Program-made: the position numbers and the translations under genes
In this document: piece after piece, positions 52,992-62,137 of the stretch
Layout of the letters: each line of letters starts with the position of its first letter
Numbering within the stretch: position 1 is the first letter of the stretch
The notes under the pieces: generated by a model
The model's database searches: none
Seen by the model: the letters and a program-made list of their open reading frames with translations, nothing else
What the model was told of the DNA's origin: nothing
Source of the DNA: Bdellovibrionales bacterium
GTDB taxonomy: Bacteria > Bdellovibrionota > UBA1018
Reading direction: 5' to 3'
Assembly: GCA_947380295.1 (NCBI GenBank)
Contig: CANCQK010000007.1
Coordinates: 62,001-126,000, forward strand
DNA: 64,000 nt

Positions 52992-54067
52992 AGTCGATAT
53001 TTTTTCATCAGTGGAACCCCGATCCGCTCCAATATAAATTGAAGCGACCGAATGAGGATTCTACGTTTTAGGCTCAGGTGTTTAGCATAGACAGCGCTAG
53101 ATTCAATCTCAGGAAAAGCGCCGCGTAATACCTTAAATCCTGAGGCTCCTGAGCTCAGATTTAGGACGATTTCCTTTTCTGCTGCATCACGTAAAACTAA
53201 AGCAATGAGCATTCGATAAAGGCCATGAGCTTGAGAAATCGTTGTGTTGTAGCCGACGAGAGGCGTCGTCATCACCCTATTCTGAATAAAATAACCGACA
53301 ACTCCTTGAAGGATGCCCTCAGAATCCCTGAATCCATAAAAAGTCATGAGTTTTTCTTCATGCCAAAGACGGATCAATTTGCACGTAAATTGAGGGTTAT
53401 GATGGGAGTATTTATCAATATAAAGTAGATTGTAAAGTTCAGTAATTCGTTCGTAATCTAGCTCACTAATATCCTCGTGTCTTTGTAATCTATAAGGTGT
53501 TTTAGCTAACAGCTTCAAGTCGATCTGAGTATTATGCCTTTTTAAAAAGTCGATTTTTTTACGATCAAAAAAATAAACTTGTCGAGAAGGAATTAGAATG
53601 TACCCACTCTGAACCAACTTTTCTTTAAGAGCTGCATTGGTGTATTCAGTCAATGAACGAAAGATGATTAAATGGTTGGGATACTGTCCTACGAGCTGTT
53701 GAGTGATCTTTGGAACCTCATTGAGAGGGATGTCGTCGTAGAGATTTGTAGATAACATCCAGTTGTTGACGTGGACTACTCGATTAATTTCACAGGCCTT
53801 AAGAGCAAAACTCAGTAGGGAAATGAGAGCTTGCAGTGGATAGATCAGAAGTGGGGATTTGAGTTTTCTGAGCTCTTCTTTGGTGTATGATACGAATGCT
53901 GTATACGGGGAACAAACATAGGAATTCTCGTATTCCCAATGGTTGAGAGTCAATGGGAGTGCCACTTCACCCATCGAGAGCAAGCTGAGTTGTGTGTTTA
54001 AGTTTCTGATAAAGACTTTCGAACCCTGGGTTATGAAAGGCTCTATGCCTTTCAGAGACCAATTCAT
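52988..54067 (-). CDS. Uncharacterised protein, possible acyltransferase (GNAT/FemAB-like)
   Basis: The 359-residue protein has an N-terminal half without clear motifs and a C-terminal half (about 190-330) whose strand-helix order and phrases such as GFRDSEGILQGVVGYF and AHGLYRMLIALVLRDA recall the GNAT N-acyltransferase fold. No acetyl-CoA Q/RxxGxG/A loop is obvious, so this is tentative. The ATG at 54067 overlaps the ATP-grasp stop (ATGA) and has GGTGGAG upstream; a start at 54088 is less likely. Within the cluster it could acylate an amine. Confidence 0.5.
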   Translation of the reverse strand: MNWSLKGIEPFITQGSKVFIRNLNTQLSLLSMGEVALPLTLNHWEYENSYVCSPYTAFVSYTKEELRKLKSPLLIYPLQALISLLSFALKACEINRVVHVNNWMLSTNLYDDIPLNEVPKITQQLVGQYPNHLIIFRSLTEYTNAALKEKLVQSGYILIPSRQVYFFDRKKIDFLKRHNTQIDLKLLAKTPYRLQRHEDISELDYERITELYNLLYIDKYSHHNPQFTCKLIRLWHEEKLMTFYGFRDSEGILQGVVGYFIQNRVMTTPLVGYNTTISQAHGLYRMLIALVLRDAAEKEIVLNLSSGASGFKVLRGAFPEIESSAVYAKHLSLKRRILIRSLQFILERIGVPLMKKYRL

Positions 54068-55254
54068 GGTAATTCTCCACCATTCCACTCGATATCAGCT
54101 GTAGCAGCTTCCTTAATTCCGACACCTTGAACGAAGCTTCGCCAAAAGACCTCAAATAGTCCAATAAACTGAAAAAAGAAGGGCGCCAAATCCTTCCATG
54201 AAAAACAAACGTCCTTGGCTTTAAAAAAGTCCCTGAGAAGTTGAACCGAGTTTCCCCTTCGAACCTCGTTCCAAGCGGCAAAGAGTAAAACTCCTGGAGC
54301 AATCATTTTGGGTGCGGAATAGTTGGCTTGTATCCATACTTCAGACGAGGGGTCATTCGGCTGGATAAATGCCCGATCTAATCCGGCTCCCAGCGGGAAA
54401 AGATGAGCTCCACTCGTGCCCCTGGGGTTACATTCTAGGACAAAAACTTCTCCGTCTTGGTTCTCAATAAAGTCAAATCCCAGCTGACCATGGAAGTTCA
54501 TTTTGTTAACCCATTGCCTGACAAAGTTCTCAATCAGGGAGTGGTTGCTAGGTTCAAAATAAACCCCTGAGCCCAGTCCAACCCGATATTTCGGAGAGTA
54601 GCAGGCATGGGCTAAAAGTTTGCCGTTGTGTGCAATGCTATACGAGCAAAATTCATTACCGTAAATTCGCCTTTGAGCGACCCAAGGATTTTGAGGCCGA
54701 ATTTCGAGTTTTTCAATCACCTCTTTTCTGGGTGATATTAGCGTAAACGAGGCGAAACGAGAAAATTCAGGTTTAAAGACGGCTTCCTCGAGTGGGATCG
54801 GTAACGAGTTGAGTGACTCTTTGGATGTGAGGTAAAAAGTTTGAGGTACTGATAAGCCGCAGGATTGTGCGGTCTTGGCAAATTCCCACTTGCTATGAAT
54901 CGTTTTTAGTTTTTCAAAGTCATCACAAAAAACCTCACAGAGTCGAGTGAGCTCGTCTTTATGTCGGGATATAAAAAAGACTTCCTCACAGGTTGGAATC
55001 AGGAGGTCGATTTGATTCGCTTGAATGACTCGACTTAGCTCCTTGATGAACAAAGTCGTCTCATCGCGAGGAGACGGTAGAACAAAAGTAGCTTCTATAA
55101 ATCGAGAAGCTCGTGTGATCGGCAGCTTGACACTGTCTGCTGCATAAACGATGGAACCCCCATGATGAAAGTGACGAGTCAGCTCAAGGCTAATCGGTGC
55201 TCTTGCTCCTGTAATTAAAATACGTTTCTTTGCTCTAAATAGATTTGAATTCAT
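54064..55254 (-). CDS. ATP-grasp ligase
   Basis: The 396-residue protein has a Rossmann-like first domain (RILITGARAPISLELTR), then an ATP-grasp fold: KWEFAKTAQSCGLSVPQT, EEAVFKPEFSR (ATP lysine), a WVAQRRIYG hinge with GNEFCSYS, and the metal site GFDFIENQDGEVFVLECNPRGTSG (split here by the metal Glu and Asn). Such enzymes join a carboxylate to an amine or thiol through acyl-phosphate. It is translationally coupled on both sides and fits a cluster that makes an amide. Confidence 0.8.
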   Translation of the reverse strand: MNSNLFRAKKRILITGARAPISLELTRHFHHGGSIVYAADSVKLPITRASRFIEATFVLPSPRDETTLFIKELSRVIQANQIDLLIPTCEEVFFISRHKDELTRLCEVFCDDFEKLKTIHSKWEFAKTAQSCGLSVPQTFYLTSKESLNSLPIPLEEAVFKPEFSRFASFTLISPRKEVIEKLEIRPQNPWVAQRRIYGNEFCSYSIAHNGKLLAHACYSPKYRVGLGSGVYFEPSNHSLIENFVRQWVNKMNFHGQLGFDFIENQDGEVFVLECNPRGTSGAHLFPLGAGLDRAFIQPNDPSSEVWIQANYSAPKMIAPGVLLFAAWNEVRRGNSVQLLRDFFKAKDVCFSWKDLAPFFFQFIGLFEVFWRSFVQGVGIKEAATADIEWNGGELP

Positions 55255-56573
55255 AGATGGTTGACCTCAAATTTTCTCAAGACTCTACGGAGCTTACCCG
55301 ATAAGTCGATCTTGACACCTCTTTGTATTTCAAAATGTGGAATTTTTAGGCCCATTTCCTGAAAAAGGTTTTGGAGTGCTTGCAGAAGCTGGTCTCCTCT
55401 ATCTTCGGTAGTTTCTAATTCATATCTGATCTCAATTTGCATTGGACTAATTTGGATGACTTGAAACTCATGGAGATGTGGGACATCTTGAACGAGTCGG
55501 TTTCGGATTAAGTCCGGATAGATTGGCCTGAGTGTGTTCTGTTTAGAATCTGGAAGATAGAAAACATCGTCACATCGACCTTCGACTTTCTCGATTGCTG
55601 TAAAAATGGAGCCGCAAGGGCACTGAGTAGTTTTCTCGATTAAAACATCGTTGAGACGATATCGAATCATCGCCTGACTTGATCGAAATAAATCGGTAAT
55701 AATGGGTACAAAACGCCTCTTACTAGGCTCTGGATCCGAATCTAGATACTCTTTTTCGAAAAAGAGCAGATCTTCATTCAGATGAAGTGTTCCAAAGCGG
55801 CAAGTGGATCCGATGAAGCCTTCAGTTGCTTGATAGATCTGATGAATGGGTTTTTGGAAATTCCTCTCAATGATTTCTCGATCTACGTCTTCCAAAACTT
55901 CTGCAACCGAGATGACTCGCGTGGGAGAGATCGTGAGGTGTTGATTCTCCTTCGCTTGAGCAAGAAGACGAAGAAAGTAGGCAGGAGCAACTAATAGATC
56001 AGGCTGTGCTGCATTGAGTTGCTCAATCAACTGTTCGAAAGGATCTAGTAGGTCGAAAAATCGGAACTGAATGGATTGATTTGAGCTGACCGTCGTATAG
56101 AGATTACTGTTCGCACGAAAGCAGAATGCAATCCTACTGGATTTCCAGATCGGTTTCGGTAGAACCTTGGCAAGGACCGTTCCTGCCCAGCGGAGACGCT
56201 CCTTTCGATTAGCCAAGAATAATCCACGACTCCCTGAGGTTCCCGTTGATAGCCCTACAGTGACCTTGCCTAGCATGGGTTTGAATTCTCTTGTTTTTTC
56301 AGCCCGAACCGCCATGTCAAATGCTAAGTCAGATGGAATTTGATAAGCATTCAGATCTTGAAAATGGTGAACGGTCGAGCGCTTGTTCTGAATTGGGAAG
56401 TTCGAGTAGGTTGGCTCACTCAAATGAGCATAAAAGCGGTACCGCTTTGGGGCATTTCTAAGGACTTTTTTGAGCTTTTTTTGCTGCCACCTCTCGAGCT
56501 GTCTTCTAGAGAGAAAACGTCTGAAGTATTTTGCCTGAAGATAGTAGGCAATGACCCAGGGTGCGTCAAACAC
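55251..56573 (-). CDS. CapK/PaaK-like adenylate-forming ligase (F390 synthetase-related)
   Basis: The protein has the PaaK/CapK layout: the phosphate loop STGTSGSRG (109-117 from the GTG start), YQATEGFIG in the adenylate-binding core, RYRLNDV, the CPCG finger, and a C-terminal lid domain with GKLRRV. It activates a carboxylic acid as AMP ester, often aryl or fatty, for transfer to CoA or an amine. The GTG at 56573 overlaps the MBL gene stop by eight bases and has CAGGG upstream; a TTG at 56594 adds seven residues. Confidence 0.8.
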   Translation of the reverse strand: MFDAPWVIAYYLQAKYFRRFLSRRQLERWQQKKLKKVLRNAPKRYRFYAHLSEPTYSNFPIQNKRSTVHHFQDLNAYQIPSDLAFDMAVRAEKTREFKPMLGKVTVGLSTGTSGSRGLFLANRKERLRWAGTVLAKVLPKPIWKSSRIAFCFRANSNLYTTVSSNQSIQFRFFDLLDPFEQLIEQLNAAQPDLLVAPAYFLRLLAQAKENQHLTISPTRVISVAEVLEDVDREIIERNFQKPIHQIYQATEGFIGSTCRFGTLHLNEDLLFFEKEYLDSDPEPSKRRFVPIITDLFRSSQAMIRYRLNDVLIEKTTQCPCGSIFTAIEKVEGRCDDVFYLPDSKQNTLRPIYPDLIRNRLVQDVPHLHEFQVIQISPMQIEIRYELETTEDRGDQLLQALQNLFQEMGLKIPHFEIQRGVKIDLSGKLRRVLRKFEVNHL

Positions 56574-57402
56574 TCGGATACCCTGAAGCGGCAAAACTGC
56601 AATGAGAAGGAATCATCTTTAGTTTTGGATAGGATCGATGAAGGTGATTCAGCCGAGAGAGCGTTTCGCAGTATTCTCTCCAGTTAGACAGGATCAGGCG
56701 GGTGATTGGGTTTGGGGTGCGATTTTCTTGATAGGCTCGACTGGACCAACAGGCATCTCCGATTAAGAAGACCTCTTGACCGAGGAGATCTTGAAAAAGA
56801 AGTCCCATTTGGCCTTGAGTGTGGCCCGGGAGTTCGACGGCAATCAGGCTTTGATCGCCAAATAGGTCGAACCCGTAATGAAAAGGCTGCATGTAAGCGG
56901 GTAATGAAATCATCATCGTGTCTTCAACCCAGAGCGCCCGTTCTTTGATTCCTTCAGGTAACAGGTCCGGAAGAACACCGTGGAGAAGACTCTTCCAGGG
57001 ACCGAGTTCAGAAATTTCATCAAAAGCACTTTTAAAGCAGACCAATTGCGCATTGGGAAAATCTTTGAGCCCAGAGATATGGTCTGCATGAAAGTGGGAG
57101 ATAAAAATATACTTCACATCTTGAGCGCTGAGGCCTTTTGCTTGGATTTGAGCCAAAGCGGTCTCAGAAGGGGAATATTTTACAGGAGTCATCCAGCCGT
57201 AGAGTTTTCCTGGAAAATGGGAAACCTCCCGAGAGAAGCGTTCACTATAGCCAGTGTCATAAAGAATTAAACCGCGCTTAGGGTGATTAAATATTCCGAA
57301 ATAAGATGGAAACTCACAAGACTTAAAACTGCCTGAGCGAATGGTTATGAATTCAGGATGAAAACATTTTCCAGCCATTTTCCATTCAAATTGAATTCTC
57401 AC
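56566..57402 (-). CDS. MBL-fold hydrolase, AHL-lactonase-like
   Basis: From the GTG at 57402 the protein has 278 residues. The metal motif HFHADH (in FISHFHADHISGL), ELPGHTQGQ with a third His, IGDACW with a bridging Asp, and a final SHCSF complete the dinuclear zinc site of the lactonase/metallo-beta-lactamase family. It could open a lactone or a thioester. AAGGAGG lies within the end of the upstream gene and GTGA overlaps its stop, which fixes the start; an in-frame start at 57429 is less likely. Confidence 0.85.
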   Translation of the reverse strand: MRIQFEWKMAGKCFHPEFITIRSGSFKSCEFPSYFGIFNHPKRGLILYDTGYSERFSREVSHFPGKLYGWMTPVKYSPSETALAQIQAKGLSAQDVKYIFISHFHADHISGLKDFPNAQLVCFKSAFDEISELGPWKSLLHGVLPDLLPEGIKERALWVEDTMMISLPAYMQPFHYGFDLFGDQSLIAVELPGHTQGQMGLLFQDLLGQEVFLIGDACWSSRAYQENRTPNPITRLILSNWREYCETLSRLNHLHRSYPKLKMIPSHCSFAASGYPSV

Positions 57403-58388
57403 GAAGCCTCCTTTGACTTGATCCACCAAGCCGCATAATCTCTTAGGCCCTCCTCAATTGACTTTTGAGGTGTATATTTCAGCTCATTTTTAGCGGCAGA
57501 AATATCGAGTGTTTGACTTCGACCTAGAAGCCCCACTGAATATCGGGTAATTAAAGGCTCGTGATTGACTGCGAGCGCTTCTAGTAAACCTGCAATTGGA
57601 TAAGCAATTGAGTAGGGAATTTTAACCATTCTTGGACGGATCTTCAGATCATGAGACAATTGTTCGACGAGTTCACGAATCATCATAGGCTGTCCATTCG
57701 TAATATTGTATTTTTTTCCGTCGACTTCCGGGCCAGCATTCATACAAAGAATCAGGGCTTCGACGACATTCTCTACGCAAGTGAGGTCAATCCAGGACTC
57801 ACCCTTGGAAAAAAGCGGAAACCACCCTTTCTTCATGACTCTCAGGACTCGCGGCATAATCGCAGTGTCATAGGGTCCGATCATTGCTCTGGGTCGTAAG
57901 GTCACTGTTGAAAGGCCACTTGAATAAGCCTGGTTTACCAATAGCTCAGCCAGATACTTGGTTTTAGCGTAGTGATTTGCAAACTTCGTTGGAAGTTTAG
58001 CGCTTTCTGATATTTGTTTCTGATGGCGTCCATCATAATACACACTTGGACTAGAGACATGAATCAGTCGTTTGATTTGAGCCATCTTGCAGGCTTCAAT
58101 TACATTTTGAGTTCCAATTACATTACTTTGATGGAAATCCTGATACTTACCCCAGGGGGATGCTAGAGCAGCGCAGTGAAAGACGAAGTCGTTCCCGTTA
58201 GTCCATGAATTAAGTTTTTCCTGATCCAAAAGGTCGACCTGGGCAAAGTTGACCCCCGATTGCATGAGTTCTCGTCCAACTTTTGCATTTCGTCCCAAAG
58301 CGGTAACACAATAGTTGAGCTGAACGAGTTTTAGAGAAAGGTGTCTTCCTAAAAATCCTGTACCACCCGTGATCAGGACTTTTCTCAT
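57399..58388 (-). CDS. Extended SDR, 3-beta-HSD/OleD-like NAD(P)-dependent reductase
   Basis: The 329-residue protein has the NAD(P) loop TGGTGFLG (7-14), an HCAALASPWG segment, the catalytic SSPSVYYDG and Tyr-Lys pair in YAKTK, and the family sequence TLRPRAMIGPYD. It resembles sterol-dehydrogenase-type SDRs that include OleD, the reductase of 2-alkyl-3-keto acids in olefin biosynthesis. Here it follows a KAS III gene by three bases, in keeping with reduction of a 3-keto condensation product. Confidence 0.85.
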   Translation of the reverse strand: MRKVLITGGTGFLGRHLSLKLVQLNYCVTALGRNAKVGRELMQSGVNFAQVDLLDQEKLNSWTNGNDFVFHCAALASPWGKYQDFHQSNVIGTQNVIEACKMAQIKRLIHVSSPSVYYDGRHQKQISESAKLPTKFANHYAKTKYLAELLVNQAYSSGLSTVTLRPRAMIGPYDTAIMPRVLRVMKKGWFPLFSKGESWIDLTCVENVVEALILCMNAGPEVDGKKYNITNGQPMMIRELVEQLSHDLKIRPRMVKIPYSIAYPIAGLLEALAVNHEPLITRYSVGLLGRSQTLDISAAKNELKYTPQKSIEEGLRDYAAWWIKSKEAS

Positions 58389-58391
58389 GTT

Positions 58392-59387
58392 CTAGTACCT
58401 TAGGACCAATCCTGAAAAAGTAACCCCCGCAGCGGTCCCAAATAAGAGCGCGGTCATTCCTGGTTTGAGTCTCTCATGGGTGATTGACTCGTGGAGTGCT
58501 GTAGGGAGAGAGGCGGCAACTTGATTACCGTGAGAACGAATGATTTCCACCCACTTCGTTTTTGGGACTTCCAGGTGTTTCCTCATATGTTCCAAAGCAA
58601 GAGGACTGGCTTGATGAGGAATGACTAGATCGACCTCGCTCAGTGTGACACCTGCTTTCTTTAAGAGTGTGCTGAAAAAAGGAGAGATTTTTTCAAATGC
58701 GAATCGATAAAGATTCAAGCCGTCCATTTGAAATAGGTAATCATCATAGGATTGTGGAGGATTCATCGGATTGAAGCGGTTACCACCTGCTAGAATGCGG
58801 CACAAATCAGAAGCAGAACTATAGGTCTCCATATGGGAACCCAGAACCCCAGTCTGGGGGTCTGTGGTAGACTGAAGAACGACTGCTGCAGCTCCATCGC
58901 CAAAAAGAGAAAAACTTTTGAAGTCTTTGGGAGATAGGCCTCTTGAAGCGATTTCCGAAGAGACAATTGCAATGTTTCGATACTGACCCGAGCTCAGAAG
59001 GTGACTCGCGAGGTCAAAGGCAGTAATAAAGCTGAGGCAAGTTGAATTCACATCGAAGCAGGGAATTCCGGAATTTTCTAGTCCCAATTTTTTTTGAATG
59101 AGTACTGATGTGGATGGGATCAGTTGTTCAGGAACACTGCTTGCTGCAACAATGAGATCTAAATCGGATGGAGATAAACCGCTGTTCTTGAGTGCTGATT
59201 GAAGCGCATACGCTCCCATTTCTGAGGACGTCTCGGTAGTGACATGGGAGCGCTCGTCAATTAAACTTTTTTTTCTTGTCCAGCCTTTGGGTCGATCCAG
59301 CAAGAGATCCAAGTGATCTGGCAAAACTTTCTTGGAGGGGAGGTATTTTCCAGTTCCTAAAATTCGCACACACCGACGACTTGACAT
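58392..59387 (-). CDS. KAS III (FabH/OleA-like) condensing enzyme
   Basis: From the ATG at 59387 the 331-residue protein has the beta-ketoacyl-ACP synthase III triad: C117 (DVNSTCLSF), H258 (IPHQAS) and N288 (HGNQVAASLP). The LFGDGAAAVVLQ stretch and the C-terminal FGTAAG are family typical. It makes a carbon-carbon bond between an acyl-CoA and malonyl-ACP or a second acyl group. It heads a seven-gene operon, apart from any fatty acid synthesis genes, so a special product is likely. An earlier start at 59471 gives 28 more residues and is not family-like. Confidence 0.87.
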   Translation of the reverse strand: MSSRRCVRILGTGKYLPSKKVLPDHLDLLLDRPKGWTRKKSLIDERSHVTTETSSEMGAYALQSALKNSGLSPSDLDLIVAASSVPEQLIPSTSVLIQKKLGLENSGIPCFDVNSTCLSFITAFDLASHLLSSGQYRNIAIVSSEIASRGLSPKDFKSFSLFGDGAAAVVLQSTTDPQTGVLGSHMETYSSASDLCRILAGGNRFNPMNPPQSYDDYLFQMDGLNLYRFAFEKISPFFSTLLKKAGVTLSEVDLVIPHQASPLALEHMRKHLEVPKTKWVEIIRSHGNQVAASLPTALHESITHERLKPGMTALLFGTAAGVTFSGLVLRY

Positions 59388-59508
59388 ACTTCTGCCTTTG
59401 CTCCACTTATCCCCCCTGCTTGATGAAATCCAACATAACCTGAAGTTTGCGCTCAGCGCAATTGTTTTCATGGACAGCTCGGCATGCAGAGGAGTGAATA
59501 CAAAAAAC

Positions 59509-59537
59509 TCGACTTACGCTAAACTTACGCTTATACT
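59509..59537 (+). promoter_or_regulatory. lexA promoter with tandem TTAC repeat operator
   Basis: TCGACT (59509-59514) and TATACT (59532-59537) are separated by 17 bases. The promoter contains two nearly identical 11-mers, ACTTACGCTAA (59512-59522) and ACTTACGCTTA (59523-59533), giving TTAC-N7-TTAC. A LexA autoregulatory site is the natural reading. The -10 is placed so that transcription starts at about the ATG at 59544. Confidence 0.6.
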
Positions 59538-59543
59538 CAAAAC

Positions 59544-60161
59544 ATGCCTCTTACCCCAAAACAAAAGCTTTTCATCGAGTTCATCGATGATTTTACCCGG
59601 AAGCAGGGTTTTGCCCCTTCCCAGACGGAGATTGCCCGTCACTTTGGCTTTAGTTCATTGGGGACTGTGCAGCGTTACCTTACTCGGTTGAGAGAACAGG
59701 GGCTTTTGCATAAGGCTCCCGCTCATGCGAGGCGTGGCTTAGCAGTGAAGACCTCCCCGCGGAGCGTGCCATCCTCTTTAAGTAGCACTCTTCCGCTGTT
59801 AGGGCGGGTCGCAGCAGGCTCTCCGATTGAAGCCATTGAAAGTCATGATGAGATTGAAGTGCCCTCGTCGATGATTCGGAGAGGGGAGCACTTTGTCCTT
59901 CAAGTTTCAGGTCATTCAATGATCGAAGACGGAATTCTTGACGGAGATTTCGTAGTCATTCAGAAGCAGAGAACTGCAGAGCGAGGCCAGATGATTGTGG
60001 CGCTCGTTGATGATGCAGCAACGGTCAAGCGCTTCTATCCGAAGAAAGATTCAATTGAACTCCACCCGGCTAACCCCATGTATCACCCCATCGTTGTCAA
60101 GCCGGATCAATCTTTTAAGATCGAAGGAGTCGTTGCAGGAGTGATTCGTAAACTGATCTAG
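59544..60161 (+). CDS. lexA: LexA repressor
   Basis: The 205-residue protein has a winged-helix DNA-binding domain (PSQTEIARHFGFSS, then a recognition helix with GTVQRYLTRL), the self-cleavage site A91-G92 in GRVAAGSP, and the Ser-Lys dyad S125 (SGHSM) and K162 (TVKRF). It represses the SOS regulon until RecA filaments trigger cleavage. No ribosome site precedes the ATG. imuA follows 10 bases after the stop, so the repressor controls the mutagenesis operon and itself together. Confidence 0.95.
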   Translation: MPLTPKQKLFIEFIDDFTRKQGFAPSQTEIARHFGFSSLGTVQRYLTRLREQGLLHKAPAHARRGLAVKTSPRSVPSSLSSTLPLLGRVAAGSPIEAIESHDEIEVPSSMIRRGEHFVLQVSGHSMIEDGILDGDFVVIQKQRTAERGQMIVALVDDAATVKRFYPKKDSIELHPANPMYHPIVVKPDQSFKIEGVVAGVIRKLI

Positions 60162-60171
60162 GGTGAAAAAA

Positions 60172-60807
60172 ATGGAAAGACCGGAGCGTCCTCAGCTTGC
60201 CGAGATTCGGGAAAAGCTGGCCCAGTGGAATGGGATCCCAAAAAGAGAGTTTTTAGACTGCGACACAGTCCCAGGCGGTGTGCCTCGCGGTGTGATTTGC
60301 GAGATCACCGGATCAGCTCGCACCGAGTGGATGATCAGCCTTTTGAGGCAAAATCCACCACTCCAGACTTTCTGGATCGAAGAACAACTCACCATTTTAC
60401 CTACGGCAATTCAACAAAGAGGCGTGGATCTTTCTCGGCTTTTGATGGCTGAAGCTGGAGATCGCCTCTTTCAAGCATTGAGAAAGGCTTTAAGAAGTCG
60501 TCTTTTTGACTGTGTGGTTCTCCCTGGAGCAATTGACGAAGTGAAAATGCTCAAGGCACTTCAGCTTTTTGCTCGTGAGTCGAATGCAACGGTTTTTTTT
60601 CTTTCCAAAGTTTCGATCCACACCTGGTCCATTCCGTTTCAGCTCGCGGCGAATTGGAATTCAATTGAGTCTCACCCAGTGAAGAGCTTAAACACTCAGC
60701 CTGCTCTGTTTCGAGTCTCAGAAGGTCAGAACTTGATTTCTGAGTCACTCCCCACGTATTCGGTTGAGATCATAAAATCGAAGTTCACTCGATCGGAGTG
60801 CCCATGA
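60172..60807 (+). CDS. imuA: ImuA-like mutasome protein
   Basis: The 211-residue protein has the ImuA layout: a PGGVPRGVICEITG segment in place of a RecA Walker A loop, then a RecA-like core without clear ATP-binding residues, and a C-terminal region that in the family binds ImuB. It acts with ImuB and DnaE2 in SOS-induced mutagenesis. The ATG at 60172 has AGGGTG upstream; a GTG at 60163 is an alternative. It overlaps imuB by four bases (ATGA). Confidence 0.85.
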   Translation: MERPERPQLAEIREKLAQWNGIPKREFLDCDTVPGGVPRGVICEITGSARTEWMISLLRQNPPLQTFWIEEQLTILPTAIQQRGVDLSRLLMAEAGDRLFQALRKALRSRLFDCVVLPGAIDEVKMLKALQLFARESNATVFFLSKVSIHTWSIPFQLAANWNSIESHPVKSLNTQPALFRVSEGQNLISESLPTYSVEIIKSKFTRSECP

Positions 60808-62114
60808 GAGTGGCCTGTCTTTTTTTCTCAAAGCCAAGTTCTCAGTCAAAGCTTTCTGATCTAGCGGAAGCATGCTTGCGATTCAGTCCTCAAATTGCTG
60901 TGAGAGAATCCGAGGCCATTTTTATTGAAATTGGGAAGTGCCAAGCGCTCTACTCCGAGCGTTCTTTTTTGTTCAGAGCTCAGGTCCTATCCCGTCGATT
61001 TGGCTGGGATGCAAGAGTCACCATTTCTGATGACATCCCCTCTGCGCTGGCCCTGGCTCGCCACGCAAAAGCCTCAGTGGACTCTTTGCCAGTTGAGTCT
61101 TTGGTTGATTTTGCTGATCCTTTTGGAGTCGATCCTAAGGGAAGAGCTTCAATCGGCGCGCTCGTGGAAGCCGTCCAGCGATTAGGGATTGAGACTCTGG
61201 CTGAGTTCAAGACTATTCCGAGTCAAAGTCTTCCCTCTCGATTTGGAAGTTTAAGCCTTCTCTGCCGGCAAAGGCTAGAAAACGCTTCCCACCTGCCTTG
61301 GCCAACCTGGAGCCCACCTGAGCATTTTGAGGAAAAGTGCGAACTACTCCCATCCGAGTATTGCTCTGAGATTGAGCCTCTTCTTTTTTACGCAAAATCC
61401 ATGCTCGACCGGATTTTTGGTCGTCTCAGGGGTCGTGCTCTCCGTGCGGAGAGGATTGCTTTTTCAATTGAGTTAGAAAAATACTCAACCACGAAGGAAC
61501 CGATCCGTGAGTGGCTATTTGAACTCATCACACCTCAGGGAGCTGCGCTTGGGTTTTTACCTATTTTGCGAGAGCGACTGAACTGGGATTTGAGTCGAAC
61601 TCCGATTCATTCCTACGTGCATACTCTCAAATGCTCTGTGCTTGCAACGACCCCTGGAAGAAGTGCTCAACGCGACCTATTTGCATCTCATGACTCAAAT
61701 TCTCAGTTAGATCAGCAAGAAGCCTTAGGTTCGCTATTTGGCGAGCTAGAAGAGTTCCTGGGTAAAAGTCATGTTTTCTGGGCGCAGACGACTGAAGAGC
61801 GATTTCCTGAGCGAAGTTGGGTCAGAGCTTCTCAAAAAGACGCCCCCCAAGCTGACCTTCAGGATCGCTACCCCAAGCGCCCCACTCGTATTTTTAAGAA
61901 CCCCGTTCCAGTGACGGTGATTCAAGATCGGCTCGTATTTAAAGGGAGAAAATTTAAATCCACTCGCTGGTCCAAAGTGGAGCGTCTTTCTCTCGATTGG
62001 CTCAACGACACCCCTGCACGAAACTATTACCGTGTTGATCTCGAGGGAGGACAGACACTTTGGGTTTTCTCAGATCCCCAGCATCATTATTTTGTTCATG
62101 GATATTTTGAGTGA
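60804..62114 (+). CDS. imuB: ImuB, catalytically dead Y-family polymerase-like protein
   Basis: The 436-residue protein has the Y-family fold but lacks the catalytic acidic residues at the start (VACLFFSKP in place of a DxD-type segment). A helix-hairpin-helix part lies near 120-160. QRDLF (289-293) is a good beta-clamp-binding motif, as expected because ImuB bridges DnaE2 to the clamp. The ATG at 60804 overlaps the imuA stop and is preferred to GTG at 60798. It is followed 23 bases later by dnaE2. Confidence 0.9.
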   Translation: MRVACLFFSKPSSQSKLSDLAEACLRFSPQIAVRESEAIFIEIGKCQALYSERSFLFRAQVLSRRFGWDARVTISDDIPSALALARHAKASVDSLPVESLVDFADPFGVDPKGRASIGALVEAVQRLGIETLAEFKTIPSQSLPSRFGSLSLLCRQRLENASHLPWPTWSPPEHFEEKCELLPSEYCSEIEPLLFYAKSMLDRIFGRLRGRALRAERIAFSIELEKYSTTKEPIREWLFELITPQGAALGFLPILRERLNWDLSRTPIHSYVHTLKCSVLATTPGRSAQRDLFASHDSNSQLDQQEALGSLFGELEEFLGKSHVFWAQTTEERFPERSWVRASQKDAPQADLQDRYPKRPTRIFKNPVPVTVIQDRLVFKGRKFKSTRWSKVERLSLDWLNDTPARNYYRVDLEGGQTLWVFSDPQHHYFVHGYFE

Positions 62115-62137
62115 TTTGAAAGTCAGAGATTCTACCC

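Noticed and set aside
59332-59691. Open frame spanning the KAS III start, the lexA promoter and the lexA start
   Set aside because: It covers a strong promoter and the first 49 codons of lexA in another frame and has no domain of its own.
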